Assembly (NCBI GenBank): GCA_010015805.1
Contig: ML978127.1
Coordinates: 434,001-498,000, forward strand
Source of the DNA: Rhizodiscina lignyota
Taxonomy: Eukaryota > Ascomycota > Dothideomycetes > Aulographales > Rhizodiscinaceae
Length of the DNA stretch: 64,000 bases
Reading direction: 5' to 3'
Both the position numbers and the translations under genes were made by a program. Shown piece by piece: positions 1 through 14,424 of this stretch (its first letter is position 1; the number at the start of each line of letters is the position of its first letter). The notes beneath the pieces are model-generated. The model was not told where the DNA came from and did no database searches. It saw nothing but the letters and a program-made list of their open reading frames with translations.

Positions 1-928
1 GCCAGTCCAAGTGGATGTCATGTCGTGGAGCGTACACAAAGGTATCGTTTTGTCGGCGTTTCGTCACCGGGTGCGAAAGCGGCGTGGGACGCGAGATGAC
101 AACTTGTTGCAGAACTCCAGCTCGGACGATCTGGCCGGAGGATGGTGGAAGCGAGAACGAGCGCGTGTCACTGGATGTCTGCGAGTTCTCAAATACCTAG
201 CTATCGCTGAGAATTGAGTGCTGGCCGGATGAAGGCGGGCAAGTGGTGCAAATAGCTCAGGAGCTACGCGGGTATCGGCGTGTGCAATGTAGATGGTTTC
301 TAATAGTAGCAGCAGAGGGCGTCGATGACCCTGGTGTGGCTTGGGCTTGGAAGTGTATGGGGAGTCTGGCAGTTTGGTGTGATTGCTAGGCATGCCTGCC
401 AAGGGTCCGCAGACCTGCCGCATAGAGGAGCAGCAGGGCAAGCGCGACTTGAACCGCCTGAACGTGCTGACCAAAGCAAATCATCCATCCTTCCAAGCTG
501 CCGTCCCCTTGCGATGAAATTACACCTCGCCTCTGCCATTTCACGCTCCGCAACACCTCCAATCGCTGCATTCCACCAATTCGCATCCACCTAACGAGTC
601 TGCCGACTTCTCAGCGCGCTGTCTGTCCTTCTTTGAAACGCCGACAGGGGTTGACATGCCGCGCCGTTGCGAGATCATATCTTTCTGCTCCGCTGCCCCC
701 ATCTTTTGAACGCCAACCTCTCCATCCACGAGAACCCTCCGCCAACACCGCACGAAGCACCAATCTTCCACGCCGAATCCCAAGCTTGCAGCCGCTTGTA
801 GGAGTAGAGAGTAGCGACGATTCTGGTGGCCAGAAAAAGCTGACCGGCTCGCGCCGGGCACAGCTTCGCCGCGCTGGACAATTCTCCCTCGAGACTCTGG
901 ACATCGACTCCTCTCCAGCTTCCTCGAC
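1..928. other. 5' flank of the flippase gene, no gene supported
   Basis: No open frame here shows family similarity or codon-like composition. The last ~400 bases are rich in C and T on the plus strand, as is common for fungal 5' leaders, so this stretch probably holds the promoter and 5'UTR of the P4-ATPase gene starting at 929. No clear TATA box was seen. Confidence 0.5.
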
Positions 929-3900
929 ATGGCGGTCGAATTCCCAGAGGAGCTGCCCAGCGGCACTCAGGCCAAGGACACGTCTGTTCCGGTCAAGAGG
1001 TTACGATGGGCGACACGACGCACCCCTGGTAAGAAGGGTGACACCAAACGACAGTCCATCCTCGCGAAACTCGGCCACAAGAGAGCATCTTCGCGAGCAT
1101 CGTCAACTGGGTCGACGCTGAAAGGCAAGCTTCCCGAAGATCCAGAGGCGGGAACTGGCGGAGATAGTGACATTCAGGAGCCATCCGAGGACACGGGTGG
1201 TAGGACGGTGTACTTCAACATCCCACTACCTCCGGAGGCACGAGATGAGGATGGACATCCTACAGCGCATTATGCGCGGAACAAGATACGAACAGCGAAA
1301 TATACCCCATTGAGGTAAGTTGCCATGTCCGACTCTGAACTCCCCGTGTCTCGCACGCGACATGGGCAGTTCGCAGTACCATCCAGCCCCAATGGAGCAA
1401 CAACTGACAGTCATACTTCCTAGCTTCATACCCAAGAATTTGTACTTCCAGTTTCACAACATCGCGAACGTGTACTTCTTTTTCATCATCATTCTGAGTA
1501 TCTTCTCCATATTCGGCGCGTCGAATCCGGGTCTCAACGCCGTGCCACTTATTGTCATCTTGACTGTAACCGCCATCAAAGATGCCATCGAGGACTGGAG
1601 ACGGACGGTCCTCGATAACGAACTCAATAATGCGCCGGTACATCGGCTCGTCGACTTTGTCAACGTCAACACCGCCGAGGACAAGATCTCCTTGTGGAGG
1701 AAGTTTAAGAAGGCAAATACAAGAGCAGTACTTTGGATATGGAGGAGTATGCGAAAGAACAAGAAGGACGAGAATGGCAAGACTTCTAAGGAAAGAGCTT
1801 TGAATGAGACACGGCCTTCATTTGATCCCCGTCGAGCATCAACATTCTCCCAGGGCTCGAACTTTAGCCGACTTGGTGAAGAGGGTGCCATCCAGATGAC
1901 ACCTGTCCCATCACCACTGCCTGGACAGGGTCCACATGGAGACGATCGGCTTTCAATGGATGGTGAGCCGATGGCTCTCACTACGGACGACAAGATCCAT
2001 GGAGGTCCGGAAGTTCCTAAAGGACAGGCTGTGGAAAACGTGCAACGTTTTTATGGCAACGTGATCAACCCTCACGCGCATACCCCCGACACGGCGCGAT
2101 TCAAGAATGATTATTGGAAAAACGTTCAAGTTGGAGATTTTGTTCGTCTGTACAATGGAGAAGAAATACCCTCGGACGTTGTCATTTTGTCGACATCCGA
2201 CTCGGACGGCGCTTGCTATATCGAAACCAAGAATCTGGATGGTGAGACGAACCTGAAGGTGCGTCAGGCTCTCCACTGCAGCCGCAAGATCAAGCATGCG
2301 AGGCACTGTGAGCAAGCGGAGTTTGTCATTGAGAGCGAGGCACCTCAGCCGAATCTTTACTCCTACAGTGCTGTTGTCCGGTGGAAACAAAGAGATCCGA
2401 GGGACCCCAATTCCCCTGGAACAGACATGGCGGAACCTATCACGGTCAACAACCTACTTCTTCGTGGCAGTGCCCTGCGCAATACCGAGTGGGTTTTAGG
2501 TGTTGTCGTCTTTACCGGCCAGGAGACGAAGATCATGCTCAACTCTGGCATAACCCCCAGCAAGCGCGCCTTCATTGCTAAGGACCTCAATTGGCAGGTT
2601 CTGTACAACTTTACCATCCTCTTTTTTATGTGTCTCATCGCTGCTCTCGTCCAAGGAAGTGCCTGGGGCGAGCCCAATACCTCACACAAACTTTTCGAGT
2701 ATAAATCCTATGGTGATAACAAGCCTGCCGTGGATGGCTTGATCACATTCTGGGCTGCAATCATCTTGTTCCAGAACTTGGTGCCCATCTCACTCTACAT
2801 CACCCTCGAAATCATCCGAACGCTGCAGGCAGTCTTCATCTATAGCGACATCGGGATGTATTACGAGAAGCTGGATTACCCCTGTACACCCAAGTCGTGG
2901 AACATCTCAGATGACCTAGGCCAGATTGAATACATCTTCTCGGACAAGACGGGTACTCTCACCCAAAATGTCATGGAGTTCAAGAAGTGTACTATCAACA
3001 GCGTACCCTACGGAGAGGCGTACACAGAAGCCCAAATGGGATTGTCAAGGAGGATGGGCAATAACGTCGAGGAAGAAGCCGCCCGAGCTCGGGAGCAGAT
3101 TGCTGCAGACAAAGCGCGTATGCTTGACGGTCTCCGCAAGTTGAATGACAATGCCTATCTCCGAGATGAAGATCTCACGTTCGTTGCCCCTGACTTTGTC
3201 GATGATCTGGCCGGGAACTCTGGGGAGGAACAGCAGGCCGCCAACGAACAGTTCATGCTTGCACTTGCACTGTGCCATACCGTCATCACAGAGCGTACTC
3301 CTGGAGATCCACCTAGGATCGAGTTCAAAGCCCAGAGTCCGGATGAGGCGGCCCTTGTCGCTACCGCGAAGGATTGCGGCTTCACAGTGCTTGGCCGCCA
3401 GGACGACGATATAATCCTTGACATCCTCGGTGAAGAGCGAAGGTATACCGTCCTGAATACTCTTGAATTCAACTCTTCTAGGAAGAGGATGAGCGCTATC
3501 ATCCGCATGCCGGACGGCAAGATTATTTTGTTCTGCAAAGGAGCGGACAGCATCATCTACTCCCGTCTCACCCAAGGCCAACAGCACGAGCTGAGGAAAT
3601 CGACTGCAGAGCACCTGGAAATGTTCGCTAGGGAAGGTCTTCGGACACTGTGTATCGCACAGAGGGAGCTTGACGAAGAAGAGTATCAGATCTGGAACCA
3701 AGAGCACGATATGGCTGCCGCGTCAGTGGCAAACCGAGATGATAACATCGAGAGGGTTGCAGACGCGATTGAGCGTGAGCTCACTCTCCTTGGAGGCACT
3801 GCCATCGAAGACAGGTTGCAAGACGGTGTTCCTGATGCCATCGCGCTGCTTGGAAAGGCCGGTATTAAGCTGTGGGTGCTCACTGGCGACAAGGTCGAGA

Positions 3901-5937
3901 CTGCTATTAATATTGGCTTCTCGTGCAACTTGCTCGACAACGACATGGATCTGATCGTTTTCAAGATTGACGACGAAGATCTGGCGCAGGCGGAAGCTGA
4001 ACTTGATAAGAATCTCCAGCTGTTCGGTATGACAGGCTCTGATGAGGAGCTCAAAGCCGCGAGGAAGAACCATGAGCCACCCGCGCCGACACACGCGATC
4101 GTGATTGACGGCGATTCTCTGAAACTTGTGCTGCACGAGAACTTGAAGCAGAAGTTCCTTCTTCTCTGCAAGCAGTGCCGCGCTGTTCTCTGCTGTCGTG
4201 TCTCTCCTGCTCAGAAAGCCGCTGTCGTTGCTCTCGTGAAAGGTGGCTTGGACTGCTTGACGCTGAGCATTGGCGATGGGGCGAACGATGTTGCGATGAT
4301 CCAAGAGGCGCACGTGGGAGTTGGAATCGCTGGTGAGGAGGGTAGGGCTGCTGTCATGAGCTCTGACTATGCCATTGGACAATTCAGGTTCCTGACGCGT
4401 CTGGTGCTGGTGCACGGTCGCTGGAGCTATCGGCGTCTTGCAGAGACCATCGCCAATTTCTTCTATAAGGTATGTCGCCCGAACAGGACTAGCTCCTCCC
4501 CGATTGCTAGGAGATAATTTTGGCGCGGCTGCCTGCTAACCTTTCCCCTTCTCGAACACAGAACTTAGTTTGGACCTTCGCGCTATTCTGGTTCCAAATC
4601 TTTGACAACTTCGATTGCACGTACATTTTCGACTACTCCTACATCATCTTGTACAACCTTGCGTTCACGTCACTACCAGTGATCCTCCTTGGGGTCTTGG
4701 ACCAGGACGTGGACGACAAGGTCTCTCTCGCCGTCCCCCAGCTCTATCGACGGGGCATCGAGAGGAAGGAGTGGACCCACATCAAATTTTGGTATGTTTT
4801 TCTGCGTTTATCTTGTTGCTGCAGCATCAAACCGCAAATGTCTAGCTTTATTTGCTTTCTCTGACTTCTTTGTGTCTTAGGGGATACATGGCAGATGGTA
4901 TCTACCAATCTTTAGTTGTATGGTTCTTCGCTTACGCACTCTTCGCCCCCGGAAACTTTAACAGCGAATCTGGCCTGGATGTCGGCGACAACAAACGGAT
5001 TGGTGTTTACGTTGCAACGAACGCAGTCGTTGTCGTCAATCTCTATGTCCTCTTCAACACCTACCGATGGGACTGGCTCCAGCTCCTTATTGTCGCTATC
5101 TCTATCCTCCTCATCTGGTTCTGGACAGGAGTCTATACCGCGTTTACCGTTGGAGAGACCTTCTACAAAGCCGCTCCGCAAGTTTATGGCCAGCTTTCGT
5201 TCTGGGCTCTCCTCTTGCTCACAACGATTATCTGCCTCCTCCCGCGCTTTGCGGGCAAAAGCTTTCAAAAGCTCTACCTACCGCGAGATGTGGACATCGT
5301 TCGCGAACAAATTCGACAAGGGAAATTCGACTACCTTCAATACGAAGACAACCCCACGGCCCCCGCACAGCCAGAGGAGAAGTGGTCATCCGGGTCGTCA
5401 CGAAGCCGCCTATCAGGTGCGGGGGGGAATGTACAAGAGAATACCGTGAGCGGCGACCACAAACATTCCCACAAGCATTCACGCGACAGTACGACACCTG
5501 TTGGTAGCCGAAACTACCCCATTCCGACCCACAATGAGGCCAATGACGGCGATTCTACAAGACCCATGTATCCACCTTCCATCGCACCGACCGCACTCAC
5601 AACCACTACAACGCGCAATCAGCGCAGCACCAACGGCAGCGATGGCACGGACTACACAGGACATATAATTATCAATGACAGAGAACAAAATCAACCAAAA
5701 ACAAGTTTTGAGCGCAGCAGGCCAAGCTTCGAGCGACCAAGGCCTAGTTATGATCGCGCAAGACAAAGTATGGACAGGATTCGGCCTTCTTTTGAGCAAA
5801 GCAGTGATTTCACGAGTGCAGCGGGCCTAATGAGGATGGAGAGCGCGCAGAGCAACGACAGCAGAGGGGAGACGAGGAGCCCCACACGGTTCAAAATGGG
5901 CTGGGGCAGAAAGGACGACGTGGAGGAGGAGGAGTAG
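929..5937 (+). CDS. DNF1: P4-type phospholipid flippase, Dnf1/Dnf2-like
   Basis: Four exons, 929-1314, 1424-4469, 4562-4791 and 4881-5937, join in frame to a 1572-aa protein, close to yeast Dnf1 (1571 aa). Seen: the LDGET actuator loop; PISLY in membrane helix 4 (~residue 584), a P4-ATPase signature; the phosphorylation site DKTGT (~636); GDK and GDGANDV hinge motifs (~1078). A low-complexity Ser/Thr/Pro-rich cytosolic tail follows the last membrane helices. Known for the family: ATP-driven movement of phosphatidylcholine, phosphatidylethanolamine or lyso-lipids from the outer to the cytosolic leaflet at the plasma membrane/endosome, usually with a Cdc50/Lem3 subunit (not encoded here). Intron 1 has a CTGAC branch site and intron 2 a CTAAC one. 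The start is the first ATG that gives the conserved N-terminal block ending RTAKYTPLS. Assignment to Dnf1/2 rather than Drs2 rests on overall sequence flavour. Confidence 0.95.
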
Positions 5938-7112
5938 GCCTTGTGCATAGATTTCTTTCTTTCTGGACTTTCTTCTACGGTTTCTCATGATGAATGGACA
6001 AGCTTGGAGTGAAGTTTACTTCTACAACCAATAGTTGCGTGACTGTGACCGTAATGATAACTGCCATGTGCTCTCCACTGCTTAATGACTCCGTCGAGCA
6101 AATCCGTAGCTTTAAGCACACAGTGCCGCGAGATTGACGATAGGGAGCGGATACCCACCGTGCATGGATACTTCTAGATTTCTTGTCTGCTTTTTTCCTG
6201 ATGAAGCTGATGCTTCTAATGCTGAGCCTGGTTATTACAGCTATCGTTCTTTACTACAGCCTTATTTTTGAAATGAAGACTCAAGTTTCTAAAGGAACGA
6301 TTCGGCAAAGTGTAAGGGACCTCCCCCATTGCCCGAGACATGGTCAATCTACAGGTTAAGGCAATATAGAAGCCAGCTTAGTGCTGTCCCTAATACTGAA
6401 TGAATTTGTGAAAACGCATTGTATTTGTCTACTATGTTCCCGGCTTCGAATGCGGAATCTGCTCTCAACGTACCATTTATACACCCAAAAAGCCCGATTA
6501 TAGAAACTTTAGACAATTAGCAATAGACGGGTAGGCAAAGAATATTTACATCTTCCGGTTGAACGATCTCTAGCCTATTGAGTGAAGACCTGCTGCTTTT
6601 CCCAAATCGGCATATCGAAATAATCACGTGCTGGCGCGTGGACCTCCGATGGAAAACTACGCGTCTTGCGTACTGCCACTGATATTCTTTCAAACACCCC
6701 AATTAACACTGAAAAGCATTCTCCTCTGTTTACAAATACACGCTCTCGAACTTTGCTCCCTGAAAACGCTCTGAAATTGGCTTCAATCTCCGACGTGATT
6801 TCCAGTCCTGCAAAGCCTACGCCGCACGCAACCCAACGAAACTCTTTGTTTGGGCTTCCTCGCAACCTGCTCTCTTGATACACTTCAACAACACATCGAA
6901 CACCTACAGACACAGAGCCTGCGACATCTTCGGGCATAACCTAAAGCTCAAATCTCAAAACGCAAACGTCCTCTGCCGCCGCCGCTCGACCTTCGCCCAA
7001 CATTGACCTCTCTCCTCGGCCGAAACACCGCACACCTGAGATGATAATTCGAGGCCACAGCTTACGCTCAGTCAATTCGTTGGGTTAGAGGTGCGGGGAG
7101 AAGCGTTCAATC
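5938..7112. other. Intergenic region between flippase and SEN1
   Basis: About 1.2 kb holding the 3' end of the flippase transcript and the promoter/leader of SEN1. The final ~400 bases before the SEN1 ATG are C/T-rich with many CGC/GCC triplets. Short open frames occur on both strands but none has a recognisable domain or splice support. Confidence 0.5.
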
Positions 7113-10100
7113 ATGGCGGATAACCACACGCTTGTCAGAGACCTTCAGTAAGCTGCCTACCGAACGGAATAGAAACACTTCGGCGGTTACTAACTGTTAA
7201 ATGAAGAAAGCTGCAGGCTCTTCCGGAAGACTTACATTGGTTCTGTCCCAGAGTTGGCCCAGATGACAACACGGTCTACGATGACGGCGAGGGAAATGGC
7301 GACGCCTCAGACAGCGATACAGACAAGCGTAGCGTGGCGCGACGAGTTCAGGACGGGAAGAAGAGGAGCTCTCTTGCATTCAGCTGCATGGAAATAATAG
7401 CGTTTGATGGGTCAGATGCCGAGTCACTCAAACAAAACTACCAGCACGGTTTGGATCTACAGCTTGGACGTTGCGATAGTTGTGTGAAGGCATATTACCG
7501 GACGTTACCTGGCCATATCGAAAGCCTGGAGGGGAGCTACGACTTGGAGGCTGTCGAGGCGTTTCGGGAGACAGTGAACAACATGAATAACAGAAGGATT
7601 GTGAATTCCTTAAAGGCGGTGACGAAAAAGCTTCAAGCTCTAGCTCCGGAGAAGCGCAGTATTGGAACGATCGATCAATCTGGGGCACTGGCTATCTTTG
7701 AGCCTTTGTGCTGCACCAACTTCCTCCGCAATGAAGACCTGCTTCGAGACTACTTTGATGAGCCATTCAATCTCATTCAAAGCAATAAGCGCCTCAAGAT
7801 GACATGCTACACACCTGCCATGACCTCTTTCCTCTTCAGTGGCAACGAGTACCGATATAACTGGGCGTACATCACCGTGATAAGATGGAAGGATCCAATC
7901 ACAAGAGTCGACTTCGATTGGGCTATCCGCGATTTCCTGCATGAGGCAATGGAACGCGTCAACATATCAAATCTCGACGTAGACTTCTTACCGGCATTTT
8001 GGAATGGTGTTCGAATCATCGTTGGTAAACTTGACAAAGACTTGATCACACACTCCCTCAGGGCAATGGACTCTGATATCTACCGATTGGCGCTGGATCA
8101 CTTGCAACTCGAATCCGACGGATTCCAAGATTTGCTTGGATCCCTTCAAGTGTTGTTGCTCAAGTCTCCGAGCGACTTCTGGAACGCTATGGGTACAATA
8201 TCGCCGGTCACAGTCGTAGAACAAGTTTTCAATGCGCCGGTATTTGAGCGCATACTTCGCGAAACGGGCCAAGATGGTTCATCGCAACTTGATGACCTCC
8301 AGGATACCTTGTCTTGGGTGGAACCGTTCGTGGCGTCCATTAAGGCGATTAACCAGACGCCAGCCACACGCGCCATTCTTCAACAACTGATCATTCGTCT
8401 CCAGAACGACCGTTACTCCCAGCTGGTAAAGGACTACTGTTATTCTATGGGTCTGCGAACCTTAGATTTAACTTTACGCGACTTGCTTGCGACCCAAGCA
8501 ACCAAAGCCCCAATCAGCGAAGCGACCGTTTCCGAGATCTTGACGGTAGTTGAGGAGCACATCCCTGAAATATGCTCCGATATTCGCTCCCTTAGAGCAT
8601 CAACAAGCCGTGTGGAGGAAGCGAATCTTGGTCTTCAAATCCTCCAACACGCTATAAGCCTTGACTGCCATGTTCTGGTCGTAGATTTCGAGAAGATTTG
8701 CCAGCGTCAGACCCTTCATCATCACAAGGATGTGCAGTCAACATCGTTTTGGCGAAGCGTGGTTAAGAACATTGGCAAGAGGGATTCGAAGCTCGCTGTC
8801 AATGTCCTTCTTGGCTGCCGCCCATTGACTGGTCTTGAGCCTTTCGTTCTGCCTACAGGAAAATCTCTATCTCCCGAGCAGAAACACTTCAATGAATCTT
8901 TCGACAGAATCTCTGGGTACGTGGTGGACGTTCTAGAAAAGGTGACGGATTTTTCAGAGAGCGAACTTCGAGGTCTACTGAAGGACCTCAACAATGCCAC
9001 GGCACTCTTTGCTACGCTCTTCTCGTCTAGTCGCGAGGTTCACGAAGCAGCGCTTGAAGTTCTGAAAGCTGCTTCAGGTCAAACTGGCCGCAAAGAAGCG
9101 CTTGAATTTGCCTTGGAGAACAGTTTGTCAACCACTCTATCGATGACGTCGAATTATCTTCGAGTAGTAGGAAAGCGACCGGTATTTGCCCCAATGCCGA
9201 GAGCACTAAAGATTGGCGGTGATTTGGTCGATGTCCTTTGCGATCCGCAGAATGGAATCCTACGCGCACGCACATTATCATGGGATGAATCGAAAGTCGT
9301 GGAAGAATTTTGGCGAGCAATATGGCATACCCTCTCTGTGATCTTCGATGCGACTGAAAATTGGAGTATGTCGGGCCATAACAAAGACATGCTTAAAGAC
9401 TTCTGCCGAGACACTATGCAGGTGGCTGGTCGACTATTCGATGAATATGCCATTTTTGCAACAGCCATCAGGGAAGCTGGAGCAGCGGTGGGAAAGAAGG
9501 CGTCTGCGTCGAGCACGGCAATCCATCTTCTTCAGAACCCCAAGAATGCGACAAAAGGCATAGTCAAATGGCTTCGTCTAAGAGATGAATACTTGTCAAC
9601 AAAGAGCGTCTCGCTTATTTGCAAGCTACTCGTGCGGTTCCACGATGAATCGGTTGATTTCGATCAGGATTCCCTGACGTACATTGAGGGTATCATCTAT
9701 GGCACAACGCGAGCAAAGCTATCTCGTCAACAGACCGCCGAACTAAAGAGTGCTCTTGAGACTCATACCGGCCAATCCCTCGATGACGATGACGTCGAAG
9801 AGATTCTACCTTCTAGAGCTACGTCGGCCAACCTGCGAGCCAAATCGCACCGCCAGGGAAAACTTGACTTCGACATCTGGAGATCCACTGCTGGGTCCAA
9901 GAAAGATTCTGCAAAGAGCTCCGAGAATGACTCCGCGGATGACGAGCTGAGAAAGCTTATCGCGCAAAACACCAAGGGTTCAGAAATGTACAAAGCACGA
10001 CAAGAACAAAAGAAGGCTGATATTCTCGCAAAGAAGAAAGCGGATGAGCAACGTCGTGAAGCCGCTCTAGCTGCTAAAAAGGCTGCTGCTGCTCAAGCCT

Positions 10101-13100
10101 CGACCGGCTTCCTTGAGAGGCGGAAAAGAGAGAAAGAAGCTAAAGAGAGGCGAGATGCCGCAGCTCGAGAGCAAGCCAAGAAACTCAGAATCAAGCCAGA
10201 CGAGGCTAGTGGTGCAGGCTCTGGTATCATTGGAGTGGGCGTGCGTAGGGAAGAACAATTGCCAAAGGAAAAAGGAATGTATGTGGAAGACGAAACCACC
10301 GACGAGGAAGCCGATATCGATCGGCAGCTCTTTGGCATTATCAGACCCAAGACAAAGAAGGCAGAAGAAAAGGGGCTCAAGCAGCAGCCGCAAGGTCCTG
10401 TCAAGAAGAAGAAGATTATACGTAGCGCAAACGACATGCGAGCCCGAATTGCTCCGGACTTGTCGCCGCTTCATAAGACGATACTCGGCTGGGACTATTT
10501 CGCTACTGGAGACTTTCCCCCTGGCTCACGACGGGATCTCTATAGTCATGTACCGAACAAGTTCCCATCGCCAGTGCATTACCAACAGGTATTCCAGCCG
10601 CTACTGGAACTCGAAGCCTGGCAAGGATTGGTCAAGTCCAGAGAAGAGAACACGTTCAAGACGTACGAAATCAAGATTTCGAACCGATCTTCCGTCGATG
10701 CCTTCGTGGAAGTCAGCACAACGATGACTCAAGCGGACAACAAGGAAATCCAAATTTCTGAGGGTGACTTGATACTCATGTCAAAGCATAAGGCTCCCTC
10801 AAGCGCGATCGATATGCCCCATTGTCTTGCACGAGTTTTCCGGACATTACGCAAGAAAGCCGTCCTCGAGATATCATATCGTGTTATGCCAGGAAGCAAA
10901 TTGATTAGCTCACTGATCCCCAACAGTTCTATATACGGTGTCAAAATCCAGAGTATGACTCCCTTGGAGCGAGAATATGGCGCACTGAGGAGTCTGCAAT
11001 TCTATGATCTCTGCGATGAGATCGTGTCTGCGAAGCCTTCTCCATTGCTCGACTATAACGACAGACAGCTCGAGCCATTGATCAGCAACTATAACGTGAA
11101 CAAGGCACAAGCTAAGGCGGTCAAATCAGCGGTTGATAATGACGCCTTCACGCTGATCCAAGGGTAAGACCCTTTCCCAACATGTCATATTATTTATTAA
11201 CTTTTTCGCAGTCCTCCGGGTTCCGGAAAGACGAAGACCATCGTCGCTATCGTTGGTGCACTGCTCAGCTCCACTTTAGCAATAGAGAAACTCGCACCTC
11301 TTCCTGCAGCGAGAGGTCCAGCTATACCGGTCGCAAATGTTTCACCCGCCAAGAAACTTCTCGTTTGTGCACCAAGTAACGCAGCCGTCGACGAACTCGT
11401 AATGCGTTTTAAAGAAGGCGTCAAGACCCTTTCGGGTGACCGCAAGAAAATCAACGTTGTCCGTCTCGGCCGAAGCGATGCTATCAACACACAAGTTGTC
11501 GATGTAACCCTTGACGAATTGGTTAACGCAAGGTTGAACACAATGCCTGGACAAGGAAGCGATAACAGAGCGAAAAATCAAGAAATCTTCAAGGAACATA
11601 AAATGGTTTCTGACACTCTGAACGAAGCCCGAGCGAAACTCGATAGTGGAATGGTGAAGGGTGCTGAGGCTAGCAAACTGAGGGACGAAGTTGACGCTCT
11701 GCGCCGTCGAAAAGCGCAGCTAGGCACTGCTATTGACAACGTCCGTGATCAAGAAAACGCCAATGATCGTCAAAACGAACTCAATCGCCGACGCGTCCAG
11801 CAAAGCATTCTCGATGAATCGCATATCATCTGTGCTACGCTGAGTGGCAGTGGCCACGATATGTTTCGAAGTCTGAACGTTGAGTTTGAGACTGTGGTGG
11901 TTGACGAAGCCGCGCAATGTGTGGAGATGAGCGCTCTAATCCCCTTGAAGTATGGTTGCTCGAAGTGTATTCTTGTCGGTGATCCGAAGCAGCTGCCTCC
12001 AACCGTCTTCTCCAAAGAAGCCGCCAAGTTCCAGTACGAGCAGAGCTTGTTCGTACGCATGCAAGGAAACCATCCGGAATATGTGCACTTGTTGGATACA
12101 CAGTACCGTATGCATCCCGATATCAGCGCCTTTCCGAGTCAATCATTTTATGACTCGAGGCTGCTGGATGGACCAAACATGGCAACCCTGCGAAAGCGTC
12201 CGTGGCATTCGAACACTCTTCTTGCGCCATACCGATTCTTCGATGTCCAGGGCCAGCACCAGGCGGCACCAAAAGGGCACTCGCTCATCAACATTGCTGA
12301 GATTGAAATTGCGATATCATTGTTTGAGAAGCTTACACGCGAGTACGCGGGTTACGACTTCAAAGGCAAGATCGGCATCATCACTCCCTACAAGAGCCAG
12401 CTGCGTGAACTCAAGGATCGCTTTTTGCGCAGATATGGCCAATCTGTCTTTGAAACTGTCGAGTTCAACACCACAGATGCCTACCAAGGTCGTGAGAGTG
12501 AAGTCATCATCTTCTCCTGCGTGCGAGCATCGCCAGCAGGTGGTATCGGTTTCTTGCAGGACATCCGACGTATGAACGTCGGATTGACGAGAGCAAAGAG
12601 CAGTTTGTGGGTGCTCGGCAACTCGGAGAGTCTCGTTCGAGGAGACTACTGGCGAATGCTAGTTGAGGATGCGAGGAAGAGACGGCTGTATTCGGAAGGC
12701 AATCTGAAGCATATGCTGGCGAATTCGACTGCTGCAGCGTGGAAGCCTGACACTGCATTAATCGAACAACAAGCCGTCAAGTATCAACCAGAGCCAGCGC
12801 AAGAGCCAAGTTTTAGCGATAAGATGGATATTGATCCTATACCAATACGAGAATCGGTTGCACGAGCGCAAGAGGCCGTTTCAAGCACGAGCATCCCAGC
12901 TAAACGCCGAGCCTCTACCCGCAGCGATTCTGATGAGGATATGAAAGATTATGTGGACGATGCGTCAAGTGGTGTGCCTCCAAGCGAAAAGTCTGAAACT
13001 GCTCGACCATCGGCTACACCTGCGGGACAAGCAGGTGCATCTAGGCCTCCAAAGAAGAAGAAGGCCGCCAATCCACTCCTTGCGCCTAACCGGCCACCGA

Positions 13101-13117
13101 AGCCGAGGCCGAGTTGA
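7113..13117 (+). CDS. SEN1: SEN1-type superfamily 1B RNA/DNA helicase
   Basis: Three exons, 7113-7147, 7207-11163 and 11212-13117, give 1965 aa, within the usual SEN1 size. The long N-terminal helical region is followed by a Lys/Glu/Ala-rich charged linker (~890-1040) and the helicase core. Seen in the core: Walker A GPPGSGKT (~1331), Walker B-type DEAAQ (~1561), QYRMHP, TPYKSQ, the TTDAYQGRE block and a VGLTRAK motif. The C-terminus is basic and Pro-rich, probably a nuclear localisation signal. Known role: with Nrd1-Nab3 or analogous factors it terminates non-coding transcription and resolves R-loops in the nucleus. Exon 1 is only 35 nt; its intron carries a perfect TACTAAC branch site (7188-7194), which fixes the start at 7113. 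The second intron is 48 nt and splits the P-loop (see findings). Confidence 0.96.
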
Positions 13118-14424
13118 GGTTCTCGGCCTGAGAGGAAAGTGTCAAAACCGAGCGTTCATCGTGTTGGTTTGGGTGAGGTCTAAAACGTGTGGCTGATGTG
13201 TTTTCACTACATTTGCATTTCAAGGCGTCTGAAGTTTACTCCGTAGCGTTTTCTTCCGTTCCAGACTTCACCACATGCCTTTTGAAGGGGCAATTGGAGT
13301 CAATGGCTTAAAACAAAATCTCGCCTGCATGCGCATCGCGTGATGGTGAACGGAGCATGACCGTCACAACACGAGAGTTTCTAGTTAGAAGCGGAGAAGC
13401 AGGTAGCGAAAAGGTGTTGTTCATTGGCTAATGCAGTTCTAATGCTTTTGACTTGTGCACGAACGCGCCTCGAAGCCGACTCTCCGTTATTCTAGACCAG
13501 GGCGGATGAGGGAAGCGGCCTCTACTCCGCATGTGTATTTCGATTTGAACATGAGCTTTATAATCAAAAGCAGCAGTGATTCCCTTCGCAGCAAGGAGGT
13601 CTTGACGACTGGACCCGATAAAATGGGTTGGCGTTGAGTGGGTGTCGGATACAGTTCGGGCTGAGGCGGGAAACCTGTAACCGCACTAAAATGAGGCCTT
13701 CTCTCGCTCTGATATCACACTCTTTCAACCCTAACTTCCAAATTCATTTGACGACATTTGAGGCAAGCACTTGTATTTCAGTGGGCTATTACAATTTTGA
13801 GCAGTTTTCCTATCTGTGAGCTACCTTGAGTGAAGTTTTGCCCAGCTAATCTTCAGGACGCCCACGCTGCCTGCCTGCCTGCCGCTTCCCGCTCCTTGCA
13901 TGAGACAACCCTCCACATCTCGCTCAGCTTCCTTCAGCCCACTCCCATGGATGGCACATAAAGCAAGACAGGAGGTCATCGAAGAGCAACTGATTAACTC
14001 AAGTCCCACCTCCCTGCGCACGTAAGTCGATTCGGCCGGCTGGTTGCACGGCAGTGTATCATGGTTATGCGCAAGGCACGCTCAATGCAATTTCGAACGG
14101 TTCCCACAACGGGAGGATCAATCCTAGCTTCGTGTATAGGTCTCAATGTCAAAATTGAATGAAAGCCAACCCTATTGCTCTTCTACTACTTTCCATGAAT
14201 TTGCTCTCCGTTGGGAGCTTCCATACTTTTCTACATTCACCGCTTCGTCTTCGTTTGCCGCCCAGTTCAAACATATCCAATCCGTCGCAACGGCTCCTGC
14301 ACGCTTCCCTACCGTCGAACGTGCATAGGCAACCTCCAATCAAGGTGGATTTGCTGAACCTTCCCAAACGGTCCTGCATCTTGCTCTCCTATAGTTTTCA
14401 TTCCAAAGAAACGTCTTTCTCATC
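13118..14424. other. Intergenic region after SEN1
   Basis: About 1.3 kb without a supported gene. It holds the SEN1 3' region, a short TGCC-type tandem run near 13866-13880, and a C/T-rich stretch from ~14150 that probably is the leader of the gene starting at 14425. Open frames here are short and often lack an ATG. Confidence 0.45.
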
